Assembly: GCF_001401155.1 (NCBI RefSeq)
Contig: NZ_LJRO01000073.1
Span: 62,001 to 126,000, forward strand
DNA: 64,000 nucleotides
DNA from: Pseudomonas tremae
GTDB taxonomy: Bacteria; Pseudomonadota; Gammaproteobacteria; Pseudomonadales; Pseudomonadaceae
Direction of reading: 5' to 3'
The notes below the pieces were generated by a model. That model saw only the letters and a list, made by a program, of their open reading frames with translations, was not told the DNA's origin and ran no database searches. Shown here piece after piece: positions 27,846 through 38,645 of the stretch. A program made the translations under genes and the position numbers. Position 1 is the first letter of the stretch. The number at the start of each line of letters is the position of its first letter.

Positions 27846-28487
27846 TCAGATTCCGTATTGTGTGCGATAAGCTTCAACCGCAGGCAAATGCTGTTTGAGT
27901 TGCGGGTCATCGGCCAGGAACTCGAGCACCTGATTCAACGACACGATGCTCACCACCGGAATACCGAAGTCGCGCTCGACTTCCTGAATGGCCGACAATT
28001 CACCATTGCCGCGCTCCTGGCGATTGAGCGCGATCAGCACGCCAGCCGCCGTTGCGTTCTGGTCCTTGATGATCTGCATGACTTCGCGGATTGCAGTGCC
28101 GGCGGTGATCACGTCGTCGATGATCAGCACGTTGCCCGCCAGCGGAGAGCCGACCAGGCTGCCCCCTTCGCCGTGCGCCTTGGCTTCCTTGCGGTTGAAG
28201 CACCACGGCAGGTCCAGGTCATGATGCTCGGCCAGTGCCACGGCTGTTGCAGAGGCGAGTGGAATGCCCTTGTAGGCCGGGCCGAACAGCACGTCGAAGG
28301 AAATACCGCTTTCAACCACTGCCGCCGCGTAGAAGCGACCCAGCTGAGCCAGCGCCGAGCCGGTGTTGAACAGCCCGGCATTGAAGAAGTACGGGCTTGT
28401 GCGCCCTGACTTGAGAGTGAACTCACCGAAGCGCAGAACACCACGATCGATGGCAAAACGAATGAAATCGCGCTGATACGCTTGCAT
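27846..28487 (-). CDS. pyrE: Orotate phosphoribosyltransferase
   Basis: 213 residues from ATG 28487, seven codons inside the open frame, with GGGGC upstream. [14 protein letters not shown] binds orotate, [13 protein letters not shown] is the flexible catalytic loop, and [17 protein letters not shown] is the PRPP loop. It makes OMP in pyrimidine synthesis. Divergent from crc with 82 nt between starts, the conserved Pseudomonas pyrE/crc arrangement. Confidence 0.97.
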   Translation of the reverse strand: MQAYQRDFIRFAIDRGVLRFGEFTLKSGRTSPYFFNAGLFNTGSALAQLGRFYAAAVVESGISFDVLFGPAYKGIPLASATAVALAEHHDLDLPWCFNRKEAKAHGEGGSLVGSPLAGNVLIIDDVITAGTAIREVMQIIKDQNATAAGVLIALNRQERGNGELSAIQEVERDFGIPVVSIVSLNQVLEFLADDPQLKQHLPAVEAYRTQYGI

Positions 28488-28569
28488 GAAAAAAGCCCCG
28501 AACACCACGGATTTAGCTAATTAGGTAGAGCTCGGGTATCATACACGCACGTGATTTTTGGGGCCATTT

Positions 28570-29349
28570 ATGCGGATCATCAGTGTGAACGTAAATGGCA
28601 TTCAGGCTGCGGTCGAGCGTGGGTTGCTCAGCTGGCTGCAAGCTCAGAATGCCGACGTCATCTGCTTACAGGACACCCGCGCCTCCGCCTTTGAACTGGA
28701 TGATCCAGCCTTTCAGCTGGATGGTTACTTCCTCTATGCCTGCGAAGCCGAAGTCCCTGCTCAGGGCGGTGTGGCGCTTTATTCGCGGTTGCAGCCGAAG
28801 GCAGTAATCAGTGGTCTCGGCTTCGAGACAGCCGACCGCTACGGGCGCTACCTGCAAGCAGATTTCGACAAGGTCAGTATCGCAACCCTGCTCTTTCCTT
28901 CGGGGATGAGCGGCGATGAAGACCTGAATCAGAAATTCAAGCTCATGGACGACTTTGGCAAGTACATGGACAAGCAGCGTCGCAAGCGCCGCGAATACAT
29001 CTACTGCGGGTCGCTCTACGTGGCGCAGCAGAAGCTCGACGTCAAGAACTGGCGTGACAGCCAGCAATCTCCTGGTTTCCTGGCGCCTGAACGCGCCTGG
29101 ATGGACGAGATTGTCGGCACAATGGGTTACGTGGACGCGCTGCGTGAAGTCAGTCGCGAAGGTGATCAGTACAGCTGGTGGCCGGATAACGAACAGGCCG
29201 AGATGCTGAATCTGGGCTGGCGCTTCGATTATCAGATCCTGACACCAGGCCTGCGCCGTTTTGTGCGTAGCGCCCGTCTGCCGCGTCAACCGCGCTTCTC
29301 GCAGCACGCGCCATTGATCGTGGATTACGACTGGACCCTGACTATCTGA
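28570..29349 (+). CDS. crc: Catabolite repression control protein Crc
   Basis: 259 residues, the exact Pseudomonas length, from ATG 28570. It has the exonuclease III/EEP fold: MRIISVNVNGIQAAVERGLL at the start, ICLQDTRA in place of the nuclease LQETK motif, and FSQHAPLIVDYD at the end. Pseudomonas Crc has lost nuclease activity and instead stabilises Hfq on A-rich mRNA sites, repressing uptake and catabolic genes when preferred carbon is present. Gene position between pyrE and rph is diagnostic. Candidate target motifs in this window lie upstream of the MocR gene, the CitMHS gene and the two sucrose operons. Its antagonist RNAs (CrcZ/CrcX type) are not in the window. Confidence 0.96.
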   Translation: MRIISVNVNGIQAAVERGLLSWLQAQNADVICLQDTRASAFELDDPAFQLDGYFLYACEAEVPAQGGVALYSRLQPKAVISGLGFETADRYGRYLQADFDKVSIATLLFPSGMSGDEDLNQKFKLMDDFGKYMDKQRRKRREYIYCGSLYVAQQKLDVKNWRDSQQSPGFLAPERAWMDEIVGTMGYVDALREVSREGDQYSWWPDNEQAEMLNLGWRFDYQILTPGLRRFVRSARLPRQPRFSQHAPLIVDYDWTLTI

Positions 29350-29371
29350 TAGTCAGGTAAGGCAGCACACA

Positions 29372-29402
29372 CGAAAAAGCCGACTTGAAGTCGGCTTTTT
29401 CG
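29372..29402. terminator. Rho-independent terminator of crc
   Basis: CGAAAAAGCCGAC-TTGAA-GTCGGCTTTTTCG, a perfect stem flanked by A5 and T5, so it can work in both directions. Confidence 0.92.
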
Positions 29403-29431
29403 CGTTGCCTGCAATGAAAGCTTCTTTAAAG

Positions 29432-29800
29432 CTACTTGATCAGGCGCCAGGTAAACGGGTAGCGATAATCCACACCGTCATTGGCTTTCACCCCGGCGAT
29501 GATCGCCAGCACTGAGGCGCCAATGCCTACCAGCGTCAACAGCGCAAAGCCGATGACCAGCAGTACCAACAGCATGCTGATGGTCGCTGCAATGGCTACC
29601 GTGATCTGAAAATTGAGCGCTTCCTTGCCTTGCGCATCGATAAACGGGTCGGAGTCTTTCTTCAGTTGCCAGATAATCAACGGCCCCAGCAAGTTGCCGA
29701 ACGGGAACATCAGCCCGGCAAATGCTGCCAAGTGACAGAACATCGCCCACTGACGAGCGCTTTGCGGCGGTTTACTCAACGGTTGCAGGCTGTCGCTCAT
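29432..29800 (-). CDS. DUF4870 small membrane protein
   Basis: 122 residues with four hydrophobic segments. The signature of DUF4870 is present: CHLAAFAGLMFPFGNLLGPL followed by WQLKKDSDPFIDAQGKEALN and FQ. An inner-membrane protein of unknown function (Tic20-like fold family). It starts 20 nt after rph on the same strand, so it may be the second gene of that transcript. Confidence 0.87.
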   Translation of the reverse strand: MSDSLQPLSKPPQSARQWAMFCHLAAFAGLMFPFGNLLGPLIIWQLKKDSDPFIDAQGKEALNFQITVAIAATISMLLVLLVIGFALLTLVGIGASVLAIIAGVKANDGVDYRYPFTWRLIK

Positions 29801-29820
29801 TTTCAGACTCCTGGTGTGTA

Positions 29821-30543
29821 TCAGTCGGCCAGTGCGGCGCGCTGCAATTCGAACAACTCGTTCATGCCCTTCTTCGCCAGCGCGAGCATCGCGTTCAGTT
29901 CTTCAGGCTGGAACGGCGCACCTTCGGCCGTGCCCTGGATCTCGATGAAGCCGCCTTCGCTGGTCATGACCACGTTCAGGTCGGTTTCGGCAGCGGAGTC
30001 TTCGAGGTAGTCGAGGTCAAGGACCGGCTCGCCTTGATACATGCCGACCGACACTGCTGCGATCATCTGCTTGAGCGGATCGCCGCCTTTCAGGCCGCCA
30101 CGCTTCTTGATCACTTTCAGCGCATCTGCCAGAGCAACCATTGCACCGGTGATGGATGCCGTGCGCGTGCCGCCGTCGGCCTGAATGACATCGCAGTCGA
30201 CATACAGGGTGACGTCGCCCAGCTTGGACATGTCCAGTGCAGCGCGCAGCGAACGACCGATCAGACGCTGAATTTCAAGGGTCCGCCCGCCTTGCTTGCC
30301 GCGGCTGGCTTCACGCTGGTTACGTTCGCCGGTCGCCCGCGGCAGCATGCCGTATTCGGCAGTCAGCCAGCCCTGACCCTGGCCCTTGAGGAAGCGCGGC
30401 ACGCCGTTTTCGACGCTGACGGTGCAGATCACCTTGGTATCACCAAACTCCACCAGTACAGAACCCTCGGCGTGTTTGGTGTAGTTGCGGGTGATGCGGA
30501 TCGAGCGGAGCTGATCGGCGGCGCGACCACTTGGACGTTTCAT
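29821..30543 (-). CDS. rph: Ribonuclease PH
   Basis: 240 residues. [20 protein letters not shown] is the N-terminus, [28 protein letters not shown] holds the RNA-binding arginines (quoted in part as [12 protein letters not shown]), and [19 protein letters not shown] is the phosphorolytic site. It trims the 3' ends of tRNA precursors with phosphate. A TATAAT -10 hexamer lies 36 nt upstream. Divergent from yicC, as is common. Confidence 0.96.
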   Translation of the reverse strand: MKRPSGRAADQLRSIRITRNYTKHAEGSVLVEFGDTKVICTVSVENGVPRFLKGQGQGWLTAEYGMLPRATGERNQREASRGKQGGRTLEIQRLIGRSLRAALDMSKLGDVTLYVDCDVIQADGGTRTASITGAMVALADALKVIKKRGGLKGGDPLKQMIAAVSVGMYQGEPVLDLDYLEDSAAETDLNVVMTSEGGFIEIQGTAEGAPFQPEELNAMLALAKKGMNELFELQRAALAD

Positions 30544-30578
30544 CTGGATACCTGTACTGAGACGGAAAACTGTCGGTC

Positions 30579-30584
30579 ATTATA
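30579..30584 (-). promoter_or_regulatory. -10 element of the rph promoter
   Basis: Perfect TATAAT on the minus strand, 35 nt before the rph start codon. The -35 at 17-bp spacing (TGCCCT) is weak. Confidence 0.55.
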
Positions 30585-30719
30585 GAGGCCATAGCTGAAA
30601 CAGGGCATCTCTAAAGTCGCCAGGGCCGAGTAGAAGGATGCAAGACGCTCTGGGCAAGGGCTTTCAGGGCGAATGCGAACCCAATCACAGTGCCTCGCAT
30701 CACTTGTCGCACTGTCGGA

Positions 30720-30749
30720 TTGGGAGCCTGCGCTGCACTGCGCTACAAT
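30720..30749 (+). promoter_or_regulatory. yicC-gmk-rpoZ-spoT promoter
   Basis: -35 TTGGGA (30720-30725), 18-bp spacer, -10 TACAAT (30744-30749). It lies about 100 nt before yicC. The 304-nt rph/yicC intergenic region otherwise shows no coding or repeat feature. Confidence 0.6.
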
Positions 30750-30847
30750 CCTGCGCCTCTGCAGCCTGTCGGCTCGCGCGCATCCGTGATGGCCGCTCTT
30801 TCGCGCCCTTGAGCTGAACCACCTGAACTGAAAAAGAGGTACTTCCC

Positions 30848-32369
<1,522 letters not shown>

Positions 32370-32516
32370 TCGAGTCGTTTTCGGACAGCAGGCAACAGGT
32401 TAAAAGCATGCCGTTGGTGGCGTGCCGCTTGATGCATGATGCTGTCCGCTTGTAAACTACCGAGTCCGCTCGCCCATCCGGGCATCGCGCATCCGCATTT
32501 GCTACGAGGAATACCC

Positions 32517-32780
32517 ATGGCCCGCGTAACCGTTGAAGACTGCCTAGAACACGTGGATAACCGCTTTGAGCTGGTCATGCTCTCTACAAAGCGTGCCCGT
32601 CAACTGGCAACCGGCGGCAAAGAACCAAAGCTGGCGTGGGAAAACGACAAGCCTACCGTTATGGCACTGCGCGAAATCGCGGCTGGCCTGATGGATTACG
32701 CTGTAATCGCAGAAGCCGAAATCGTTGAAGATGAACCATTGTTCGCAGCGTTCGAGGACGAGTCCAACGAGGCCGTCTAA
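32517..32780 (+). CDS. rpoZ: RNA polymerase omega subunit
   Basis: 87 residues. [20 protein letters not shown] is the omega N-terminus, [10 protein letters not shown] and [14 protein letters not shown] follow. It helps RNA polymerase assembly and forms part of the ppGpp binding site, consistent with its place just before spoT. ACGAGGA precedes the ATG. The 147 nt between gmk and rpoZ have no other feature. Confidence 0.97.
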   Translation: MARVTVEDCLEHVDNRFELVMLSTKRARQLATGGKEPKLAWENDKPTVMALREIAAGLMDYAVIAEAEIVEDEPLFAAFEDESNEAV

Positions 32781-32840
32781 GCCTATGCCGGGTCGACGTA
32801 GTACGGCGCAGGGTAAAAGCCATTGGCAGGGGGTAGCGCC

Positions 32841-34946
32841 TTGCCGAGCATAGACGCCCTCGCCGACAGACTGTCGGCCTACCTCGGCAAGGACCAAGTC
32901 AATCTGGTCCGCCGAGCGTATTTCTACGCCGAACAAGCCCACGATGGCCAGCGCCGTCGCAGCGGTGAGGCCTACGTCACCCACCCTCTTGCGGTGGCCA
33001 ATATTCTTGCTGACATGCACATGGACCATCAGAGCCTGATGGCCGCGATGCTGCATGACGTCATCGAAGATACCGGTATTGCCAAGGAAGCGCTCAGCGC
33101 CCAATTTGGCGAGACCGTTGCGGAACTGGTCGACGGGGTCAGCAAACTGACCCAGATGAATTTCGAGACCAAGGCCGAAGCCCAGGCAGAAAACTTCCAG
33201 AAAATGGCCATGGCCATGGCGCGTGATATTCGCGTGATTCTGGTCAAGCTCGCCGACCGTCTGCATAACATGCGCACGCTGGAAGTCCTTTCCGGCGAAA
33301 AACGTCGCCGTATCGCCAAGGAAACCCTCGAAATCTATGCCCCCATCGCCAACAGGCTGGGCATGCACAACGTGCGTATCGAATTCGAGGACCTGGGTTT
33401 CAAGGCCATGTACCCGATGCGTTCCTCGCGAATCAACCAGGCGGTCAAGCGCGCCAGGGGTAATCGCAAGGAGCTGGTCAACAAGATTGAAGAGTCGCTG
33501 AGCCATTGCCTGGCAGTGGACGGTATTGAAGGCGATGTCAGCGGTCGCCAGAAACACCTCTACGGTATCTACAAGAAGATGCGCGGCAAGCGCCGCGCTT
33601 TCAACGAGATCATGGACGTTTATGCGTTCCGTATCATCGTCGACAAGGTCGATACCTGTTACCGCGTGCTGGGTGCTGTACATAATTTGTACAAGCCGCT
33701 GCCCGGCCGTTTCAAGGATTACATCGCGATCCCCAAGGCCAACGGCTATCAGTCGTTGCATACCACGCTGTTCGGCATGCATGGCGTGCCTATCGAAATC
33801 CAGATCCGCACTCGTGAAATGGAAGAGATGGCCAATAACGGGATCGCCGCGCACTGGCTGTACAAATCCAGTGACGACGAGCAGCCCAAAGGCACTCACG
33901 CCCGCGCCCGGCAGTGGGTCAAGGGTGTGCTTGAAATGCAGCAGCGTGCCGGCAACTCTCTGGAGTTCATTGAAAGCGTCAAGATCGACCTGTTTCCGGA
34001 CGAGGTTTACGTTTTCACGCCGAAAGGCCGAATCATGGAGCTGCCAAAAGGCTCCACTGCGGTGGACTTCGCTTATGCGGTACATACCGATGTAGGCAAC
34101 AGCTGCATTGCCTGCCGCATCAATCGCCGACTGGCGCCATTGTCCGAACCCCTGCAAAGCGGCTCGACTGTCGAGATTGTCAGCGCCCCCGGCGCACGTC
34201 CGAATCCGGCCTGGCTGAACTTTGTGGTCACCGGCAAGGCGCGCACCCATATCCGTCACGCGCTCAAGCTGCAACGTCGCTCCGAGTCGATCAACCTGGG
34301 TGAGCGGCTGTTGAACAAGGTGCTCAACGGTTTTGAATGCAGCCTGGAGAAGGTCACGCCGGAGCGTATTCAGCTGGTGCTGAGCGAGTATAGGGTCGAG
34401 GTGCTCGAGGATCTGCTCGAAGACATCGGTCTGGGCAATCGCATGGCCTACGTGGTCGCCCGCCGCCTGTTGGGCGAAGGCGATCAATTGCCAAGCCCTG
34501 AAGGTCCGCTGGCCATTCGCGGCACCGAAGGCCTGGTACTCAGCTACGCCAAGTGCTGTACGCCTATTCCCGGCGACCCGATTGTCGGCCACCTGTCTGC
34601 GGGCAAGGGCATGGTTGTGCACCTGGATAACTGCCGCAATATCAGCGAAATCCGTCATAACCCGGAAAAATGCATCCAGTTGTCCTGGGCCAAGGACGTC
34701 ACCGGCGAATTCAACGTCGAATTGCGTGTCGAACTGGAGCATCAGCGCGGCCTGATTGCCCTGCTGGCCAGCAGCGTCAACGCCGCGGACGGCAATATCG
34801 AAAAAATCAGCATGGACGAACGCGATGGGCGCATCAGCGTGGTTCAGCTGGTAGTCAGCGTACATGATCGCGTGCATCTGGCCCGAGTGATCAAGAAACT
34901 GCGCGCGTTGACCGGTGTCACACGCATCACCCGGATGCGCGCGTAG
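32841..34946 (+). CDS. spoT: Bifunctional (p)ppGpp synthetase/hydrolase SpoT
   Basis: 701 residues from TTG 32841, with G5 seven nt upstream; a TTG six codons earlier is out of register with homologues. Domains: HD hydrolase (about residues 25-180; [22 protein letters not shown]), synthetase (about 230-340; [31 protein letters not shown]), TGS (about 385-445; [18 protein letters not shown]), zinc-finger/CC region with [15 protein letters not shown], and a C-terminal ACT domain. It makes and degrades the stringent-response alarmone. Located between rpoZ and ridA as in other pseudomonads. Confidence 0.97.
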   Translation: MPSIDALADRLSAYLGKDQVNLVRRAYFYAEQAHDGQRRRSGEAYVTHPLAVANILADMHMDHQSLMAAMLHDVIEDTGIAKEALSAQFGETVAELVDGVSKLTQMNFETKAEAQAENFQKMAMAMARDIRVILVKLADRLHNMRTLEVLSGEKRRRIAKETLEIYAPIANRLGMHNVRIEFEDLGFKAMYPMRSSRINQAVKRARGNRKELVNKIEESLSHCLAVDGIEGDVSGRQKHLYGIYKKMRGKRRAFNEIMDVYAFRIIVDKVDTCYRVLGAVHNLYKPLPGRFKDYIAIPKANGYQSLHTTLFGMHGVPIEIQIRTREMEEMANNGIAAHWLYKSSDDEQPKGTHARARQWVKGVLEMQQRAGNSLEFIESVKIDLFPDEVYVFTPKGRIMELPKGSTAVDFAYAVHTDVGNSCIACRINRRLAPLSEPLQSGSTVEIVSAPGARPNPAWLNFVVTGKARTHIRHALKLQRRSESINLGERLLNKVLNGFECSLEKVTPERIQLVLSEYRVEVLEDLLEDIGLGNRMAYVVARRLLGEGDQLPSPEGPLAIRGTEGLVLSYAKCCTPIPGDPIVGHLSAGKGMVVHLDNCRNISEIRHNPEKCIQLSWAKDVTGEFNVELRVELEHQRGLIALLASSVNAADGNIEKISMDERDGRISVVQLVVSVHDRVHLARVIKKLRALTGVTRITRMRA

Positions 34947-34971
34947 GCAATCCAATCATCAGGAGTTCTTC

Positions 34972-35352
34972 ATGACCAAGACTGTCATCACCAGCGATAA
35001 AGCCCCTGCGGCCATCGGCCCGTATTCCCAGGCGATCAAGGCTGGCAACACCGTCTACATGTCCGGACAGATCCCGCTGGACCCAGGCACCATGGAGCTG
35101 GTCGAAGGTATCGAAGCCCAGATCACTCAGGTCTTCGAGAACCTCAAATCGGTTGCCGAAGCGGCAGGCGGCTCGTTCAAGGACATCGTCAAACTGAACA
35201 TCTTTCTGACCGACCTGGGTCACTTCGCCAAGGTCAATGAAATCATGGGCACCTATTTCACCCAGCCCTACCCGGCGCGTGCAGCCATCGGCGTTGCGGC
35301 ATTGCCGCGTGGCGCCCAGGTCGAAATGGACGCCATTCTCGTCATCGAATAA
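34972..35352 (+). CDS. ridA: RidA 2-iminobutanoate/2-iminopropanoate deaminase
   Basis: 126 residues from ATG 34972 (CAGGAG upstream). [20 protein letters not shown] and [20 protein letters not shown] are the RidA signatures; the Arg of PARAA binds the carboxylate and the terminal Glu region completes the trimer site. It hydrolyses reactive enamine/imine intermediates formed by PLP enzymes such as threonine dehydratase. It is the archetypal RidA, distinct from the dad-linked paralogue at 7099. 25 nt after spoT. Confidence 0.95.
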   Translation: MTKTVITSDKAPAAIGPYSQAIKAGNTVYMSGQIPLDPGTMELVEGIEAQITQVFENLKSVAEAAGGSFKDIVKLNIFLTDLGHFAKVNEIMGTYFTQPYPARAAIGVAALPRGAQVEMDAILVIE

Positions 35353-35360
35353 ATTTCCCG

Positions 35361-35383
35361 ACGGAGCGTCATCTGCGCTCCGT
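35361..35383 (+). terminator. Hairpin after ridA
   Basis: ACGGAGCG-TCATCTG-CGCTCCGT, an 8-bp perfect stem nine nt past the ridA stop. Only TCT follows, so termination may be partial and the next gene may be read through. Confidence 0.5.
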
Positions 35384-35407
35384 TCTCCCTGAAGGAAGGA
35401 ATCCGTT

Positions 35408-36145
35408 ATGCGCTCCGCGCTCGCCATCTCGCTGCTCGCCGTCATTCTGGGCGGCTGCGCCAGCCACGCCGACCGCAACCCGGACGGCACCTGGATCAAT
35501 CAGACCGCCATCGATGCCGCCGTCAAACAAGGTAACCTGCGCCAGGCGCTGCTCGCCAACGGCCCTAACCTGGAATGGCAGATCAACTCCAAAACCAACC
35601 AGGCGATTTACTCCAACGGCTTTGAGCTGGGTGAAGGCAAGATTGTCAGCGCCGCCGAAGGCAAGCTCCACATCGATTTCTACGGCAACTTCTTTGAAGA
35701 CCTGAGTGTGAAGGGCGACGAACTGGTTCAAGCGGCCAGCGAGTCAGGCTCTGAACAGCACTTCCAGAAGCCTGAAGCCCCGGCACCTGAAGGCGCACAG
35801 CCAGGCACCAGCTTTGAAAAAGCCCTGTACGGCGCTTACATGGGTGGCAAATGGACCATCGTAGAAGGCGATGGCCAAGGCAGCACCGTGCAGTTCATGC
35901 CTGATGGCAGCGTGCAGGGGCTTCCGGAAAACGACCGCTACGCTCTGTGCCTTGCTGGCGATTGTGCAGCCATGAGCGGCGAATACGACAGTATGTGGCT
36001 CGAAAAAGCCGAAAAAGGCAACCCTTGGATATTTGCCCGCAAAGGCAAGCAGCTGGAGATTTTCCAGGCGATGAACAACGCCGGAGCGGACCAGATGCCC
36101 GAGCTGCGCCCAGGCGCACGTCGCTGGTTGCTGGAGCAGCAATAA
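35408..36145 (+). CDS. Putative outer-membrane lipoprotein, unknown function
   Basis: 245 residues. MRSALAISLLAVILGGC is a lipoprotein signal with lipobox LGGC (Cys17). The mature protein begins ASHADRNPDGTW, followed by a region with INQTAIDAAVKQGNLRQALL, a Pro/Ala/Glu linker near residues 120-135, and a second globular part with GKWTIVEGDGQGSTVQFMPD. No family was recognised with certainty. Ser18 is not followed by Asp at +2, so export to the outer membrane is expected. GAAGGAAGG precedes the ATG. Convergent with the epimerase gene. Confidence 0.72.
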   Translation: MRSALAISLLAVILGGCASHADRNPDGTWINQTAIDAAVKQGNLRQALLANGPNLEWQINSKTNQAIYSNGFELGEGKIVSAAEGKLHIDFYGNFFEDLSVKGDELVQAASESGSEQHFQKPEAPAPEGAQPGTSFEKALYGAYMGGKWTIVEGDGQGSTVQFMPDGSVQGLPENDRYALCLAGDCAAMSGEYDSMWLEKAEKGNPWIFARKGKQLEIFQAMNNAGADQMPELRPGARRWLLEQQ

Positions 36146-36156
36146 GCGATCGTTGA

Positions 36157-36186
36157 TTCATGAGCGCCGACTGCGGCGCTCATGAA
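36157..36186. terminator. Perfect 13-bp hairpin between convergent genes
   Basis: TTCATGAGCGCCG pairs fully with CGGCGCTCATGAA around ACTG. It lies 11 nt past the lipoprotein stop and 7 nt past the epimerase stop, so it may terminate both strands; T-runs are absent. Confidence 0.6.
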
Positions 36187-36193
36187 CAGCTTC

Positions 36194-37042
36194 CTATCCC
36201 AGTAATGCTGCGTAACCCGCCTTGTAATCCGGGTACATCGGTGCCCAGCCCAGCGCACGTGCCCTCGCATTGCTGCAACGCTTGCTGCCAACGCGCTGCA
36301 CGCTGACATCGTCAGACCATTCGGTCACACCCAGATAATCGCGTATCCACGCCACCACCTCGGCCAGCGCGGCCGGATCATCGTCGACGCCCAGATAACA
36401 AGCCTCCAGTGCCACACCGCGTTTATCGGCTTGCAGCAGGTGCTCCAGCAGGCCTGCGGCATCGTCTGCGTGAATCCGGTTGGCGTATACCGGCGGATCA
36501 ATCCTGACGCTGTGCCCTTGGCGCACGCGATTCGACAGGTCGTTGCGGCCCGGGCCATAGATGCCTGTCAGCCGTACCGCCGTGGCGGGCAAGCCGCTGT
36601 TCAGGGCAAGCTGCTCCGCTTCCAGCATCACGGTGCCGGTGTAGCCGCCAGGCTCGGTCACGGAGTCCTCGTCCACCCACTCACCATCCTGTTGGCCATA
36701 CACACCGCTGCTCGAGACAAAGAGCAGCCGCTTTGGCTGCTGGCCGGTCTGCTCAAGCCAGTTCAGGACGTTGCGCAGGCCTTCGACATAGGCCATTCGG
36801 TAACCCGCCTCGTCGCGCTGTGAGGGCGTCGCGCAATACACCACGTAGTCCAGCGTTGTCGAAGGCCATTGCGCGGGTTTCACAGGCTGGAACAAGTCAC
36901 CCTGCACGCCGATAACGCCAGCTGGCAGCTCTGACACGGTACGTCGCAGCCCATACACAGCCCAGCCGTGCGGTAGCAACCGCGTGGCGAGCCGAGAGCC
37001 GATATCGCCGCAGCCGGCAATCAGAAGTGAAGGAGCAGTCAT
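36194..37042 (-). CDS. NAD-dependent epimerase/dehydratase family protein (atypical SDR)
   Basis: 282 residues from ATG 37042. LLIAGCGDIGSRLATRLL is the Rossmann GxGxxG motif, and FVSSSGVYGQQDGEWVDE is the SDR active-site region, where the usual YxxxK is replaced by a YGQQD pattern. VRLTGIYGPGRN is shared with SDR_a5-like (YeeZ) proteins. Substrate unknown. The frame is open 11 codons upstream but without similarity. Transcribed away from exbB. Confidence 0.84.
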   Translation of the reverse strand: MTAPSLLIAGCGDIGSRLATRLLPHGWAVYGLRRTVSELPAGVIGVQGDLFQPVKPAQWPSTTLDYVVYCATPSQRDEAGYRMAYVEGLRNVLNWLEQTGQQPKRLLFVSSSGVYGQQDGEWVDEDSVTEPGGYTGTVMLEAEQLALNSGLPATAVRLTGIYGPGRNDLSNRVRQGHSVRIDPPVYANRIHADDAAGLLEHLLQADKRGVALEACYLGVDDDPAALAEVVAWIRDYLGVTEWSDDVSVQRVGSKRCSNARARALGWAPMYPDYKAGYAALLG

Positions 37043-37140
37043 TCGGATATCTCCACAGGAAGGTGGTGTCAGCACCTTTTAAAAGAGTCGTTGAGGGGCG
37101 TACGGTCAAGCCAATATGTAAAAAAGATACAGTATTACTT

Positions 37141-37169
37141 TTGTTAACAAGAACGATTTGCAATAATGG
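37141..37169 (+). promoter_or_regulatory. Candidate exbB-exbD-tonB promoter
   Basis: -35 TTGTTA (37141-37146), 17-bp spacer, -10 TAATGG (37164-37169), 84 nt before exbB. The spacer and -10 (GATTTGCAATAATG) only weakly resemble a Fur box; I do not claim one. Confidence 0.45.
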
Positions 37170-37253
37170 CAGCCCATTTGTTCCCGATGAACGTCGATTG
37201 CTTCACGCGACGCACTGGAACCATCCCCTATTTCTCTCTCAGGTCAGGCCAGC

Positions 37254-38216
37254 ATGACACGCATTCAATCAATCGCTTCGCCAACCAAGCTGCCCCGCCT
37301 GCCTCGTGCATGGCGCGGTATCGCAGCCCTTGTCTTGAGTCTGATGCTCGCACCAATGGCGCTCGCTGATCAATCGGCACCGGCTTCTGCGCCATCCGCT
37401 GCGCCAGCTGCAAGCGCACCAGCCGCCACTGACGCCGTCGCGCCAGATGCTGCCGCACCCGCGCCAGCGCTGGAGCCAGTGGCCGAGGACAACAGCCTCG
37501 GCATGGCGCACGACCTGTCGCCGTGGGGCATGTATCAGAACGCCGATGTCGTGGTCAAAGCGGTCATGATCGGCCTTGCCATCGCCTCGATCATCACGTG
37601 GACCATCTGGATATCCAAGGGTTTCGAGCTGCTGGGCGCCAAGCGTCGGCTGCGCGGCGAGATTGCCAATCTGAAAAAGGCCCGCTCGCTGAACGAAGCC
37701 AGCGCCAGCGCCAGCAAGGAAGGCACCCTCGCCCATCTGCTGGTGCATGACGCCCTTGAAGAAATGCGCCTGTCGGCCAACAGCCGTGAGCGCGAAGGTA
37801 TCAAGGAACGCGTCAGCTTCCGTCTCGAACGTCTGGTAGCCGCCTGTGGCCGGAACATGAGCATGGGCACCGGCGTGCTGGCGACCATCGGCTCGACAGC
37901 ACCGTTTGTGGGCCTGTTCGGTACGGTATGGGGCATCATGAACAGCTTCATCGGCATCGCCAAGACCCAGACCACCAACCTCGCCGTGGTCGCCCCCGGC
38001 ATTGCCGAAGCGCTGCTGGCGACGGCTTTGGGTCTGGTTGCAGCCATCCCTGCGGTAGTTATCTACAACGTGTTTGCTCGCTCCATCGCCGGTTACAAGG
38101 CACAGGTTTCCGACGCTTCTGCACACGTCCTGCTGCTGGTCAGCCGTGATCTGGATCATTTGCCAGAGCCGACCGAGCGCAATCAACAACAACCGCACAT
38201 GGTCAAGGTGGGCTAA
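37254..38216 (+). CDS. exbB: TonB-system proton channel ExbB
   Basis: 320 residues. An N-terminal signal-like segment (residues 15-38) leads to an Ala/Pro-rich periplasmic linker (about 40-80), an extension known in Pseudomonas ExbB. Then comes the MotA/TolQ/ExbB domain with three membrane segments, with ATIGSTAPFVGLFGTVWGIM and EALLATALGLVAAIPAVVIY as the conserved pore helices. With ExbD it uses the proton gradient to energise TonB. First gene of exbB-exbD-tonB. Confidence 0.95.
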   Translation: MTRIQSIASPTKLPRLPRAWRGIAALVLSLMLAPMALADQSAPASAPSAAPAASAPAATDAVAPDAAAPAPALEPVAEDNSLGMAHDLSPWGMYQNADVVVKAVMIGLAIASIITWTIWISKGFELLGAKRRLRGEIANLKKARSLNEASASASKEGTLAHLLVHDALEEMRLSANSREREGIKERVSFRLERLVAACGRNMSMGTGVLATIGSTAPFVGLFGTVWGIMNSFIGIAKTQTTNLAVVAPGIAEALLATALGLVAAIPAVVIYNVFARSIAGYKAQVSDASAHVLLLVSRDLDHLPEPTERNQQQPHMVKVG

Positions 38217-38219
38217 CAC

Positions 38220-38645
38220 GTGGGCCTGCATCTTAACGAAGGCGGCGACGATCTCGCCGAGAACCACGAAATCAACGTGACGCCGTTCATCGACGTCATG
38301 CTGGTGCTGTTGATCATCTTCATGGTGGCTGCTCCGCTGGCCACTGTGGATATCAAGGTCGACCTGCCAGCCTCTACGGCCAAGCCGCAGCCCAGGCCTG
38401 AAAAGCCTGTCTTCCTCAGCGTCAAGGCAGACAAGGTCCTGTACCTCGGTGAAGAGAAGGTCGCTCGTGAGCAGATCGGTCAGGTTCTGGATGCGCGGAC
38501 CAAAGGCAAGAAGGACACTACGATCTTCTTTCAGGCCGATAAAGGCGTCGATTACGGCGACCTGATGGAAGTCATGAACACGCTTCGGAGTGCGGGTTAC
38601 CTGAAGGTCGGGCTGGTAGGTCTTGAGACGGCTGGTAAGAAATGA
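38220..38645 (+). CDS. exbD: TonB-system protein ExbD
   Basis: 141 residues from GTG 38220, three nt after exbB. EINVTPFIDVMLVLLIIFMV is the single membrane helix with the essential proton-carrying Asp; DVMLV is conserved. The C-terminal periplasmic domain includes DKGVDYGDLMEVMNTLRSAG. It works with ExbB and TonB. It shares its last four nt (ATGA) with the tonB start. Confidence 0.96.
   Translation: MGLHLNEGGDDLAENHEINVTPFIDVMLVLLIIFMVAAPLATVDIKVDLPASTAKPQPRPEKPVFLSVKADKVLYLGEEKVAREQIGQVLDARTKGKKDTTIFFQADKGVDYGDLMEVMNTLRSAGYLKVGLVGLETAGKK

Noticed and set aside
29821-30847. Non-coding RNA between rph and yicC
   Set aside because: Only divergent promoter elements are visible; no terminator or conserved fold supports an RNA gene.
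32544-34955. 803-codon open frame on the minus strand opposite spoT
   Set aside because: It mirrors spoT codon for codon and has no family features; long antisense frames are expected in GC-rich genes.
37086-37169. Fur box upstream of exbB
   Set aside because: Iron control would be expected, but the best stretch matches only about three of seven bases in each half-site.
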